Positions 26,471-34,989 of a stretch of 44,513 bases of DNA are shown here, in pieces; position 1 is the first letter of the stretch, and the number at the start of each line of letters is the position of its first letter. The notes beneath the pieces are model-generated. The model worked only from the letters and a program-made list of their open reading frames with translations. It ran no database searches and had not been told where the DNA came from. The translations under genes were made by a program, and so were the position numbers. The DNA is from Nitratireductor aquibiodomus NL21 = JCM 21793 (GTDB taxonomy: Bacteria; Pseudomonadota; Alphaproteobacteria; Rhizobiales; Rhizobiaceae), in NCBI RefSeq assembly GCF_000615975.1, contig NZ_BAMP01000031.1, positions 1-44,513 on the forward strand, given 5' to 3'.

Positions 26471-27181
26471 TCAGTTTTCCGGCAGCCACCCGCCTTCGGG
26501 CGTCGGCGCCAGTGCCGGCGTTTCGAACACACCGACCACGCGTTCGCAGATGCCTGCGCTTTCAGCCGAAAGCGCCTCGCGCCAGCGAGTCGTCTGGAGC
26601 ATCGCGGCACCGATGGCGACGGGCTCAATGTTGCACAGTTTGAGGAGCTTTAGACCGGCGAGAATGGAGCTGCCGGTGCTGATGACATCATCCACCAGAA
26701 GCACGCGGCGCCCCTCGATGAGGGGCAGCATGCGAGGATCCACATAAAGGCGCTTCTGTTGATCGGGGCTGGTGACGGAGCGCAGCGGAACCGAGCGCTC
26801 TTCCTCGTACCAGAACTTGCGCGACGTGCTGAGCGGCACATAGCGGCTGTGACCGAGCGCACGGGCGACCTGCGAAGCGAGCGTGAGGCCGAGAGTGGGC
26901 AGACCGATAACGACATCCGGCCTGAAGGCAGACGCCTTTTCGGCCAGCGCCTTTGCCAGCGCGTCGGAAACGGTGAAGCTTGCCTGGTTGACGATGAGCG
27001 AGGCAAGCGCCCGCTCGCCGCCCGAAAGAACGCGGATCGGGAGGCCGAGCTGACGCCCGTCGGGCAGCTCCGCGGGGAAGAAACCCTTATGGCCGCCGCG
27101 CGGCGCGCGCTCAAAGGTTCCTGCCGGTTCGAGCACCTGCCAGAATGCCTGGGGATCGATCTGGAAATCGGAATGCGTCAT
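26471..27181 (-). CDS. Type I phosphoribosyltransferase-domain protein
   Basis: 236 residues. The PRPP-binding loop VLLVDDVISTGSS is at about 160-172, with preceding VVIGLPTLGLTLASQVARALG and SRKFWYEEERSVPL, the usual type I PRTase fold. It resembles adenine/orotate-type enzymes and PRTase-like regulators, but the base is not deducible. The purine-salvage operon 3.2 kb away is on the same strand but separated by the M20 gene. It lies 64 bases upstream of the glucosylglycerate genes in the same direction and may be their first cistron, a pairing I cannot explain from known metabolism. Confidence 0.8.
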   Translation of the reverse strand: MTHSDFQIDPQAFWQVLEPAGTFERAPRGGHKGFFPAELPDGRQLGLPIRVLSGGERALASLIVNQASFTVSDALAKALAEKASAFRPDVVIGLPTLGLTLASQVARALGHSRYVPLSTSRKFWYEEERSVPLRSVTSPDQQKRLYVDPRMLPLIEGRRVLLVDDVISTGSSILAGLKLLKLCNIEPVAIGAAMLQTTRWREALSAESAGICERVVGVFETPALAPTPEGGWLPEN

Positions 27182-27327
27182 TGTCTGCCGAAAGGCCCCG
27201 CGTTAAGAATGAGCTGTTTTCACCTTGGATTTCTGTTCCCGGACAGAGCGACAATCTCCACGCCGGCCGCCCTGCTGCGGAAGGCACCTTTTATCCGGGC
27301 AGACGCATAAATGGAAAGGGCGTATTG

Positions 27328-28497
27328 ATGGCTGTTAACGAGGATGTTCGCGCGGAGCTGGATTTTCTCGTCGCATTGCGACGCGACCTGCACGCCCATC
27401 CCGAACTGGGCTTCGAGGAAGAGCGGACCAGCCAGATCGTCGCCGAACATCTGACAGAGACCGGCATGAAGGTGCACCGCGGCCTTGGCGGCACCGGCGT
27501 GGTGGGCACGCTGACGGTGGGCAATGGCCCGCGCACCATCGGCCTGCGCGCCGACATGGACGCGCTCGCCATGCCCGAAACCGCCGACCGCCCCTATAAA
27601 TCCACCGTGCCCGGCAAGATGCATGCCTGCGGCCATGACGGACACACGACGCTGCTTCTGGGCGCAGCGCGCGAACTGGCGCGCACGCGCAATTTCGCCG
27701 GAACCGTGCATTTCATCTTTCAGCCGGCGGAAGAAGGCCGTGGCGGCGCAAAGCGCATGGTGGAAGATGGGCTGTTCGAAATGTTTCCCTGCGATGCGGT
27801 CTATGGCCTGCACAACATGCCCGGCCTTGACACCGACGAGATGGCTGTGGTGGAAGGCCCGCAGCTTGCCTCTTCCGATAGCTGGCAGGTGCGTTTTCGC
27901 GGTGTCGGCACCCATGGCGCAAAACCGCATCTGGGCAAGGACCCGGTGACTGCGGGCGGGCATTTCGTATCCAGCCTGCAGACGATTGTCGGCCGCGTGG
28001 TCGACCCGTTACAGCCCGCCGTGGTGAGCGCCTGCTCGCTACAGGCCGGCGATCCCAACGCGCTCAACGTGATCCCCGATTTCATCGACATAGCAGGAAC
28101 CGCCCGCGCCTACACGCCGCGTGTGCGCGACCAGCTGGAAGAAGAGATCGGCCGGCTGGCGAACGGCGTGGCTGCGATGTTCGGCATCGAGGCGGAATAC
28201 CGCTTCATCCGCCGAATTCCGCCCGTGGTGAACGATGCGGATGCGACGGCGCGTGCGCTGGCGGCGGCGAAGGCTGTGTGCGGAGACAAGGTGCGCACCG
28301 ACTTTCCGCCTTCGACGGCGGGCGACGATTTTGCGTTTTTCTCGCAAGATGTGCCCGGGGCCTATGTGTGGCTCGGCAATGGCCCGGCCGTGGATGGCGC
28401 GCTGCACCACAACACGGCTTATGACTTCAATGACGGGGCGATTGGCACCGGCGTAAAATTCTGGACGACGCTGGTGGAGCAGGAACTGGCTGCCTGA
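27328..28497 (+). CDS. M20D amidohydrolase (hippurate hydrolase/N-acyl-amino-acid hydrolase type)
   Basis: 389-residue metallo-amidohydrolase. ATG 27328 was chosen because AAAGGG lies seven bases upstream and the family begins DVRAELDFLVALRRDLHAHPELGFEE. Metal site residues: Cys101 and His103 in MHACGHDGHTTLLLGAAR and the catalytic Glu pair 135-136 in FQPAEEGRGGAKRM. GVGTHGAKPHLGKDPV carries the dimerisation-domain His. It cleaves N-acyl groups from L-amino acids, hippurate or IAA-amino acid-like conjugates. It is divergent from the phosphoribosyltransferase (146 bases between starts) and convergent with adenine deaminase, thus an isolated unit. Confidence 0.88.
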   Translation: MAVNEDVRAELDFLVALRRDLHAHPELGFEEERTSQIVAEHLTETGMKVHRGLGGTGVVGTLTVGNGPRTIGLRADMDALAMPETADRPYKSTVPGKMHACGHDGHTTLLLGAARELARTRNFAGTVHFIFQPAEEGRGGAKRMVEDGLFEMFPCDAVYGLHNMPGLDTDEMAVVEGPQLASSDSWQVRFRGVGTHGAKPHLGKDPVTAGGHFVSSLQTIVGRVVDPLQPAVVSACSLQAGDPNALNVIPDFIDIAGTARAYTPRVRDQLEEEIGRLANGVAAMFGIEAEYRFIRRIPPVVNDADATARALAAAKAVCGDKVRTDFPPSTAGDDFAFFSQDVPGAYVWLGNGPAVDGALHHNTAYDFNDGAIGTGVKFWTTLVEQELAA

Positions 28498-28531
28498 TTT
28501 TTGATGAGGGGCGAGCGCCGGCTTCTGAAAC

Positions 28532-30310
28532 CTATCCCAGAATTTCGAGAACCGGCGTTTCCAGAACAGCGGGGCGGGCATTGTCGGCGATGCCGAGATC
28601 GGTCTGGTGCGGGCCGGCATTGCAGGCGAGCGTCGCGCCGAAACAGGCCTTGAACACCAGATAGGGCGGCTCCCAGTCGACAATGTCGTCCATGGCGGAG
28701 CGCAGGGCCGCAAAGCCCGCCGCCACATCGGCCAGCGGTTCATCGGAAACGAGGCCCGACAGGGGCAGCGCCAGAGAGGCGACGATGCGACCGCCCTGCG
28801 CAACGGCCATGCCGCCGCCGGCCTCGATCACCCAATTGGCCGCTGCCGCCACATCTTCTTCATTGCCGCCGAAAACCGTGACGTTGTGGCTGTCATGGGA
28901 AACCGTGGTGCAGAACGCCCCGTGCCATGAACCCCAGTCGGTGAGATAGCCCACGCGCGGAATGGCCGGCGCGCGGCCATGACGGTGAATGACGCTGATG
29001 AGCGTCGCGCCTTCCGGTGGCACGACGAAGCCGCCGCGCACCGACGCTTCCGCCTCGCCCCACTCGGTGAAGCGGGGGCGGTGAATGGTGGCGACGCGCA
29101 CGCGCTCTCCCTCCGCCCGGACACGGAAATCATCGGGCGTGAAGGTGGGGCATTTGATGGAGCCTGTGAGCGGCGCGGTGGAATGCGCCTTCACCGGGGC
29201 GGTCAAAGCGCCATCGCGCGCGACCACGACGCCATTGGCGATCACGGCGGCGGCGCGGAAATTTTCCAGATCGTCAAACAGCGCGATGTCGGCGCGGCGG
29301 CCTGCGGCGACAAGGCCGAGATCGGGGCGCGCGAGCCGGTGCGCGGCATTGAGCGTTGCGGCCTGAATGGCCCAGCTCGCCGGCATGCCGTAGCGCACCA
29401 GACGGCGCACCACATCATCAAGCCCGCCTTCGTTCAGAAGCGAGTCGGGAAACACATCGTCGGTGCACAGCGTGACCGTGGAAGGCAGCCGCCCGAGCGC
29501 GTTCAGGGCTTCGACGAATTCCGGCAGAAGATGGTCGTGCGAACCGCGCATCTCGATAGCGAGGCCGGCGCGCAGCTTGGCCATTAGATCATCGCCGGAG
29601 ACGAGTTCGTGATCGGAGCTGACGCCGGCGGCCATGAAGGCATTGAGGTCTGCGCCCGCGAGGCTGCGGGCATGGCCGAAGACGGGCTTGCCGCTTTCAA
29701 GGCCGGCCTGCACCACGTCACGCATGGGCGCGGTGCGGTCGATGACGCCGCGCATGTTCATGACCTCGGCAACGCCGCCAATGCCGGGACGCGCCAGCAT
29801 GTCGGCAAGCTCGGCTCCGCCGAAATCGGCACCGGACATTTCGAGACCGGGAGCTGCGGGAACGCAGGACGGCGCGAGCACGATCATGCGCAGCGGCAGA
29901 TCGGCTGCCGCCTCCAGCGCCCAGGTGACGCCGTCGAGCCCGTGCACATTGGCGAATTCGTGCGGATCCCACTGAACGGTGGTGACGCCGCGCGGCAGCA
30001 CGGCCTGCGCATAGGCCGCAGGCGTAATCATGGAGCTTTCCACATGCATGTGCATGTCGATCAGGCCGGGCGTGATGGTGAGCCCTTCCGCCTCGATGAT
30101 CTTGGCTGCGTCGTCGCGCGCGCCCCGCTCGTGGACGCTGGCGATGAGCGCGCCGACAATGCCGATGTCGGCGGGGCGCAATTCGCCGGTCACCGCATCG
30201 AGCAGCGTGCCGCCGCGAATGAGAAGATCGAAAGGCGCATCGCCGCGCGCGGCTGCAACGGCGCGGGCGCGCAGTGTAGGATCGTTGAGGTCATGGGGTT
30301 CAGCGATCAT
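28532..30310 (-). CDS. ade: Adenine deaminase
   Basis: 592-residue metal amidohydrolase of the Ade type, converting adenine to hypoxanthine and ammonia. HxH ligands His87 and His89 in PGLIDMHMHVESS, then TTVQWDPHEFANVHG, EVMNMRGVI, VFGHARSLAGADLNAF, SSDHELVSGDDLM and LCTDDVFPDSL, all in the order expected for the family. The C-terminal domain (VSHDSHNVTVFGGNEEDV) is also Ade-specific. The ATG overlaps the nucleoside hydrolase stop by four bases, so adenine freed from adenosine can be deaminated directly. Confidence 0.93.
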   Translation of the reverse strand: MIAEPHDLNDPTLRARAVAAARGDAPFDLLIRGGTLLDAVTGELRPADIGIVGALIASVHERGARDDAAKIIEAEGLTITPGLIDMHMHVESSMITPAAYAQAVLPRGVTTVQWDPHEFANVHGLDGVTWALEAAADLPLRMIVLAPSCVPAAPGLEMSGADFGGAELADMLARPGIGGVAEVMNMRGVIDRTAPMRDVVQAGLESGKPVFGHARSLAGADLNAFMAAGVSSDHELVSGDDLMAKLRAGLAIEMRGSHDHLLPEFVEALNALGRLPSTVTLCTDDVFPDSLLNEGGLDDVVRRLVRYGMPASWAIQAATLNAAHRLARPDLGLVAAGRRADIALFDDLENFRAAAVIANGVVVARDGALTAPVKAHSTAPLTGSIKCPTFTPDDFRVRAEGERVRVATIHRPRFTEWGEAEASVRGGFVVPPEGATLISVIHRHGRAPAIPRVGYLTDWGSWHGAFCTTVSHDSHNVTVFGGNEEDVAAAANWVIEAGGGMAVAQGGRIVASLALPLSGLVSDEPLADVAAGFAALRSAMDDIVDWEPPYLVFKACFGATLACNAGPHQTDLGIADNARPAVLETPVLEILG

Positions 30311-31233
30311 GCGCGGGCGGCCTCCACGAGGGCGTCGAGCGCCAGCGCACGAACGCGGGTGGCATCGGCGCGCATGCCCCAGAGCACATTGGGTTTTGCG
30401 CGAGGGCGTTGATCGACAATGGTGCGGCCACGCGTGTGCGCACCGGAAAGCTCCATCGTCACTTCTGCTTCTTCGAAGACGAAGGCGTCAGGCGCGACGA
30501 AGGCGGCGGCGGCGGTGGGATCGTAAAGCGCCATGGCGCTCCGTCCGCTGTTGAGCGCAATGTCGACATAGGCGCCGAGCAGGTCGGCCAGGATTTCGGC
30601 CTTCGGCGTGCCGACAGCGCGGACGGTGTCGACATCCTCAGGACCGACAAGCACCTGACGGCACAGGTCGAGATCGGCGACGCGCAGCGAAATGCCGCTG
30701 GCGAGAACGATGGCGACCGCCTCCGGATCGGCGAAGGCGTTGAACTCGGCGGACGCCGTGTGGTTGCCACGGGTTGCGCCGCCGCCCATCCAGGTCACGC
30801 TGTCGATCTTTGAAAGCAGGTCCGGGCGGGCGAGCGACAGGATCGCGATGTTGGTGAGCGGGCCGAGCGCCAGGATTTCGCCCGGCGCATCGAGCCCTTC
30901 AAGCCATGCGGTCAGAGCCGCAAGCGCATCGGTGCGCGGCAGCGCCTCGGCTTGAGGAAGGCTGCGCCCACGGGTGGGAATGCCGGTGGGCCCAAGAACA
31001 TGGGCGGGTGTTTCCACCCCGCCCAGGATCGCCCGTTCCGCGCCGGTGTGGATCGGGAACCGCCAGCCAAGCAGCGACGCGGCACCGGCGGCGTTGGCGC
31101 GCACCGCATCCATCGGCGCGTTGCCGAACACCAGCGAGACGCCCGCCACCGGTTTCGACCCGGCTGTGACCATCATGATCGCCAGAATGTCGTCGAAGCC
31201 CATATCCGTGTCGATCCAGACCAAGGCGGACAC
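30307..31233 (-). CDS. Inosine-uridine-type nucleoside hydrolase
   Basis: Splits ribonucleosides to base and ribose. About 308 residues. Start GTG 31233 (SALVWIDTDMGFDD) or TTG 31224; the purine-rich AAAGGGA is too close to the GTG but well spaced for the TTG. The calcium-binding N-terminal motif IDTDMGFDDILA replaces the classic DTDPGxDD. Other marks: LALGPLTNIAI, TWMGGGATRGNHTASAEFNAFADPEA (given here as two phrases, TWMGGGATRGN and AEFNAFADPEA), and LYDPTAAAAF. It lies seven bases behind the ABC ATPase gene and overlaps ade, placing nucleoside hydrolysis inside the transporter operon. Confidence 0.9.
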   Translation of the reverse strand: MSALVWIDTDMGFDDILAIMMVTAGSKPVAGVSLVFGNAPMDAVRANAAGAASLLGWRFPIHTGAERAILGGVETPAHVLGPTGIPTRGRSLPQAEALPRTDALAALTAWLEGLDAPGEILALGPLTNIAILSLARPDLLSKIDSVTWMGGGATRGNHTASAEFNAFADPEAVAIVLASGISLRVADLDLCRQVLVGPEDVDTVRAVGTPKAEILADLLGAYVDIALNSGRSAMALYDPTAAAAFVAPDAFVFEEAEVTMELSGAHTRGRTIVDQRPRAKPNVLWGMRADATRVRALALDALVEAARA

Positions 31234-31240
31234 TCCCTTT

Positions 31241-32266
31241 CTACATGCGTTCGAGAACGGCGGCGCGCTCCGGCGGCAGGTCGAAGGCGACCTTGCTGCC
31301 CGGCTCGAAAGCGGGTGCGGCGGCATCCATCTCGGCCTTGATGGGGCCGAGCGGGCTCTTCAAGAGATACTCGCGCGAGCCGCCGGCAAAGGCTGCGCCA
31401 AGCACCTCACCCTCGAAGTTCCCCTCACCGAGGGTGACCATGTTGGGACGCCATGCAAGACCGGAGGCACCGGCGGCAGGCTTTGCGGAAAGCTTCATCG
31501 CGCCGGCTTCGGTGCGAATGCCGTCGCCTTCCACCGGGAAGATGTTCTCGAAGCCGACGAAGTCCGCGACGAAGCGGGACTGCGGGCGGTTGTAGACATC
31601 CTCGGGCGAACCGACCTGCTCGATTGCGCCTTCCTTCATGACGACGATGCGGTCGGCCAGCGCCAGCGCCTCGTTCTGGTCATGCGTGACGAAGACCATG
31701 GTGACGCCGCTCTCGCGCTGAACGCGCTGCAGCTCGGTGCGCATTTCCAGACGCAGACGCGCATCAAGGTTGGACAGCGGCTCGTCGAGCAGCAGCACCT
31801 TGGGCTCCATGACCAGCGAGCGGGCAAGCGCCACGCGCTGCTGCTGACCGCCGGAGAGTTCCGCCGGCTTGCGGCTGTGGAACTTTGAAAGCCCGACCAT
31901 GGCGAGGCCGGCCTCGACCCGCTGGTTGATCTCCATCGTGGGGAGCTTTTTCAGGCGAAGGCCGAAGGCGACGTTCTCGAACACGGTCAGGTGCGGGAAC
32001 AGCGCGTAGGACTGGAACACCAGACCGACATGACGCTTGTTGGCCGGCACATAGGTGATGTCCGCGCCATCCAGCGTGATCTTGCCGGACGCCGGACGCA
32101 GAAGGCCGGTGATGGCGCGCATGGTGGTGGTCTTGCCGCAACCGGAGGGGCCGAGCAGCGCAATCAGCTCGCCCTTGCGGATGGACAGGTTGAGGCTTTC
32201 GACCGCGACGGTCTTGCCATAGGCGAGCGTCAGATTGCTCAGATCGAGATAGGTTTCATCAGACAT
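31241..32266 (-). CDS. POPT-family (PotA-like) ABC transporter ATP-binding protein
   Basis: 341 residues from ATG 32266 (MSDETYLDLSNLTLAYG); the longer open frame upstream overlaps the permease. Walker A GPSGCGKT at 39-46, signature LSGGQQQRVALARSL, Walker B KVLLLDEPLSNLDA, H-loop VFVTHDQNEALAL, then a C-terminal TOBE-type regulatory domain (LAWRPNMVTLGEGNFEGEVLG). This is the polyamine/opine/phosphonate/iron import class. The start overlaps the permease stop by eight bases. With nucleoside hydrolase and adenine deaminase following directly, the cargo may be a purine nucleoside or derivative rather than a polyamine. Confidence 0.9.
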   Translation of the reverse strand: MSDETYLDLSNLTLAYGKTVAVESLNLSIRKGELIALLGPSGCGKTTTMRAITGLLRPASGKITLDGADITYVPANKRHVGLVFQSYALFPHLTVFENVAFGLRLKKLPTMEINQRVEAGLAMVGLSKFHSRKPAELSGGQQQRVALARSLVMEPKVLLLDEPLSNLDARLRLEMRTELQRVQRESGVTMVFVTHDQNEALALADRIVVMKEGAIEQVGSPEDVYNRPQSRFVADFVGFENIFPVEGDGIRTEAGAMKLSAKPAAGASGLAWRPNMVTLGEGNFEGEVLGAAFAGGSREYLLKSPLGPIKAEMDAAAPAFEPGSKVAFDLPPERAAVLERM

Positions 32267-33038
32267 AGCGGGAGAACCCCAGGAAACGTTCCGCGAGGAA
32301 AACGATGGAAATGGAGAGGAAGGCGAGCAGCGCGGCGAGAGCGGCCACCGACGGATCATAGGTGATTTCCATGTACCAGATCATGTCGATGGGCAGCGTG
32401 CGCACGCCCGGTCCCGAAAGGAAGAGCGACACCGGCACCTGATTGAAGCTGGTGACGAAGCCCAGAATGAAGGCCGCCAGAATGCCGCTCTGAATGTTGG
32501 GCAGCACGATCCGGAAGAAGGTGGCGACCCGCGAAGAGCCGAGGATGACCGCAGCCTCTTCGATGTCGCTGCGCAGATTGTCGAGCGAGGCCGAAACCAC
32601 GCGCACCGCATAGGGCAGGATCAGCGCCGTGTGGGCGATGAACAGCGCCACCCCGACGCTGACATCAAGCGGGATCACCAGATAGCGCAGAAGCGCCAGA
32701 CCGACGATGATGCCCGGCACGATGATCGGCGCGGAGACGATGGTGCGGATGGTCTCGCCAAACGGCAGACGATAGCGCGAGGCGGCATAGGCCACCGGCA
32801 CGCCAAGCACGAGTGCAGCGAGCGTGCCGAAAATGGCGAGGAACATGGAAAGCGCAAAGCTTGCCCTGAAACTCTCCACCTCGAACACTTTCATCACCCA
32901 TTTGAGCGACAGGCCCTGCGGCGGGAAGGCGAGCGTTTCGCCACCCGAAAGGGCCGCCGCGACGATGATGACGAACGGCCCAAGCAGGAAGATGAGGACG
33001 AGCGTCAGCGTGACGTAGGACAGAAGGCGGGAGGTCAT
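32259..33038 (-). CDS. ABC transporter permease (PotC-like)
   Basis: 259-residue inner-membrane permease with about six hydrophobic helices, the first being LSYVTLTLVLIFLLGPFVIIVAAA. The EAA loop reads LDNLRSDIEEAAVILGSSRVATFFRIVLP, given in two parts as NLRSDIEEAAVILG and SSRVATFFRIVLP, with the conserved EAA and G. It is the second membrane subunit beside the frameshifted permease, which it overlaps by four bases. Confidence 0.9.
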   Translation of the reverse strand: MTSRLLSYVTLTLVLIFLLGPFVIIVAAALSGGETLAFPPQGLSLKWVMKVFEVESFRASFALSMFLAIFGTLAALVLGVPVAYAASRYRLPFGETIRTIVSAPIIVPGIIVGLALLRYLVIPLDVSVGVALFIAHTALILPYAVRVVSASLDNLRSDIEEAAVILGSSRVATFFRIVLPNIQSGILAAFILGFVTSFNQVPVSLFLSGPGVRTLPIDMIWYMEITYDPSVAALAALLAFLSISIVFLAERFLGFSRYV

Positions 33039-33861
33039 CGCTTGTTCCTCGCGGTGGCCAGGCGTTTCAGAAGCAGGTTGGCGGAGAAGCTCATGACCAT
33101 GAGGATCATGGCGATGATGCTTGCAGAGGCGAAATCGTTGGCAACGGTGACGCGCTGATAGAGCAGCGTTTCCAGCATCAAGACCTTGGAGCCGCCGAGA
33201 ATGGCGGGGGTGATATAGGCCGTGAGCGAGCCGGTGAAAACAAGCGTGCCGCCGATGACGAGCCCTTCCTTGGTGAGCGGAAGAATGACCTTGACGAAAA
33301 CCTGCAGCCAGTTGGCGCCCAGAACGCGCGCGGCGGGCACGGCATCCTTGGGCATGTTTTCCAGCGCGCTGATCAGCGACAGGATCATGAGCGGCAGGAA
33401 GAGCTGCAGAAGACCGATGAAAACGGCCGTCTCGGTGAACAGGAACCGGATGGGCGTGTCGGAAAGACCGAGCCAGACAATGGTCTCGTTGACGAAGCCG
33501 GTGCGGCCCAGAATGACGATCCAGGCATAGGTGCGGGCGACGGGCGAAATCATCAGCGGCATGACGACGAGGCCGATCATGCGGCCGCGCGCGGTGGGCG
33601 GCAGCGTGACGATGGAATAGGCCGTGGCATAGCCGATGACCGCCGACACGGCGGTCACGATCGCGCCGAGCTTCAGCGTGCGCCAGAAGACGGTGCGGTT
33701 GAGCTCGCTTTCAAAGAAGCCGGCATAGGACGCCAGCGTCCAGCTTCCCTCGGCGCGAAAGCCTCGGAAAGCAGGATGCCCACGGGAACGAGAAAAACGA
33801 TCGCCGCGAAGACCGCCGCGGGCAACGCCAGCGCCAGTCCTTCCATCCGATTCTGAAACAT
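33035..33861 (-). CDS. ABC transporter permease (PotB-like), frameshifted
   Basis: First membrane subunit of the POPT-type importer. The N-terminus is read from ATG 33861 (MFQNRMEGLALALPAAVFAA, one hydrophobic helix, then VGILLSEAF); from about 33757 the rest reads in another frame (RAEGSWTLASYAGFFESEL to the stop at 33035). Adding one base at 33756-33760 (TTC to TTCC, or TTT to TTTT, on the coding strand) joins SEAF to RAEGSWT and gives 275 residues, normal for the family. The EAA-type loop is LENMPKDAVPAARVLGANW. As written the gene is broken; the single-base nature suggests a sequence error. Confidence 0.85.
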
Positions 33862-33884
33862 GTGTTGGAACCTTGTGTTGGGTT

Positions 33885-33911
33885 CGGGGGCAGACCCACT
33901 GCCCGCCCCCG
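33885..33911 (-). other. Intercistronic hairpin between the binding-protein and permease genes
   Basis: On the plus strand CGGGGGCAG (33885-33893) faces CTG-CCCG-CCCCCG (33899-33911), giving a stable GC stem with a four-base bulge. No U-run follows in the minus direction, so it is less a terminator than an mRNA-stabilising or attenuating hairpin. Such hairpins behind binding-protein genes are known to keep that subunit in excess over the membrane parts. Confidence 0.5.
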
Positions 33912-33934
33912 GACCATCGCATCAGCTTAACGGC

Positions 33935-34956
33935 TTACTGACCGATCTGAGCATTCCACTCCGAGAGCCAGCTCTCGCGGTTGTCGAGGATGACGGCCGG
34001 GTCGAGAAGCTGGAGGCTCTCAACGGTCTCGGCGCCATAGGTGAGGTTTTCGGCGATCTCGTCGGAGACCTTCACCTCGGAATTGGCGGGGCTGTCCACC
34101 AGCGCCTCGGCAAGCTTGGTCTGAATCTCGGTGGAGAGCCAGAAATCCATGAACTCATAGGCGAGATCTTCGTTCTTCGCACCCTTGGTCAGGATCATGA
34201 CGTTCATGCCGCCGGTCTGGCCTTCCTTCAGGGTGGCCCAGGCCATGTCAAAGCCCATCTTGGAATATGCGCCCCAGGCGAAACGGCCAATGGGTGCGGC
34301 GAGGATTTCTTCCTGCTGCATGAGCTGTGCGACCTGCGAGGAACGCTCGTAGAAGGTGACGATGTCGTCCTTGTTCTTGGCGACTTCACCGATTGCCGCT
34401 TTCAGGTCTGCCGCATCGTCGCCGATGGCCTTGCCGACCATGTAGAGCGCGGGCGGGCCCTGATTGGTGCTGACATTCGGGAATGCAACGCGGCCCTTCA
34501 GCTTGTCCTGAAACAGGTCGGCCCAGCTTTCAATCGTCACCTCGTCGGCGCGGTAGGCGATGGAGGTGGCGTAGAAGGTGTAGCCGACGGCCAGATTGTC
34601 GCCGAGCGGATCCTTGGCGATGTCGTAGAGCTTGTCGTAGTTCGAAAGGCGGCTGACATCGATGGACTGGGTGATGCCCTTGCGCGCAGCTGAAAGCGCA
34701 TCATGGGTGGACATAACAGCCATGTCGATTTCCGGATCGTCCTTGCGTGCTTCCAGCTTTGCGAGGCGCTCCACGGAGTTGCCGGTCTCGACCACCAGCT
34801 CGCAGCCGCACTGGGCCTCGAACGGATCATAGACGATCTCTTTGAAAGCGTCCTGGGCGAAGCATAGACGGAGATGACGAGGGTTTTGTCGGCAGCCTGG
34901 GCTGCGCCGCTGAGTGCAGCCAGTGCGACGCCGGAGGCGAGGAGTTTCTTGAACAT
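33935..34956 (-). CDS. Periplasmic PotD-like solute-binding protein, frameshifted
   Basis: 340 residues when repaired. From ATG 34956 it opens with a signal peptide (MFKKLLASGVALAALSGAAQA, cleaved before ADKTLVISVYA; shown here as KKLLASGVALAALSG and AAQA). The frame is lost at the A pair 34860-34861. One more base gives VYAFAQDAFKEIVYDPFEAQ and joins the rest, which shows the binding-protein fold (VETGNSVERLAKLEARKDDP, DMAVMSTHDALSAARKG, WADLFQDKLKGRVAFPNVS). Two Cys close together (QCGCELV) follow the first strand. It supplies the POPT-type permease downstream. Ligand unknown; purine nucleosides are suggested by the operon. Confidence 0.83.
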
Positions 34957-34989
34957 GTCTGATCGCTTTCTTCTCTGGTGGTGCTTTTT

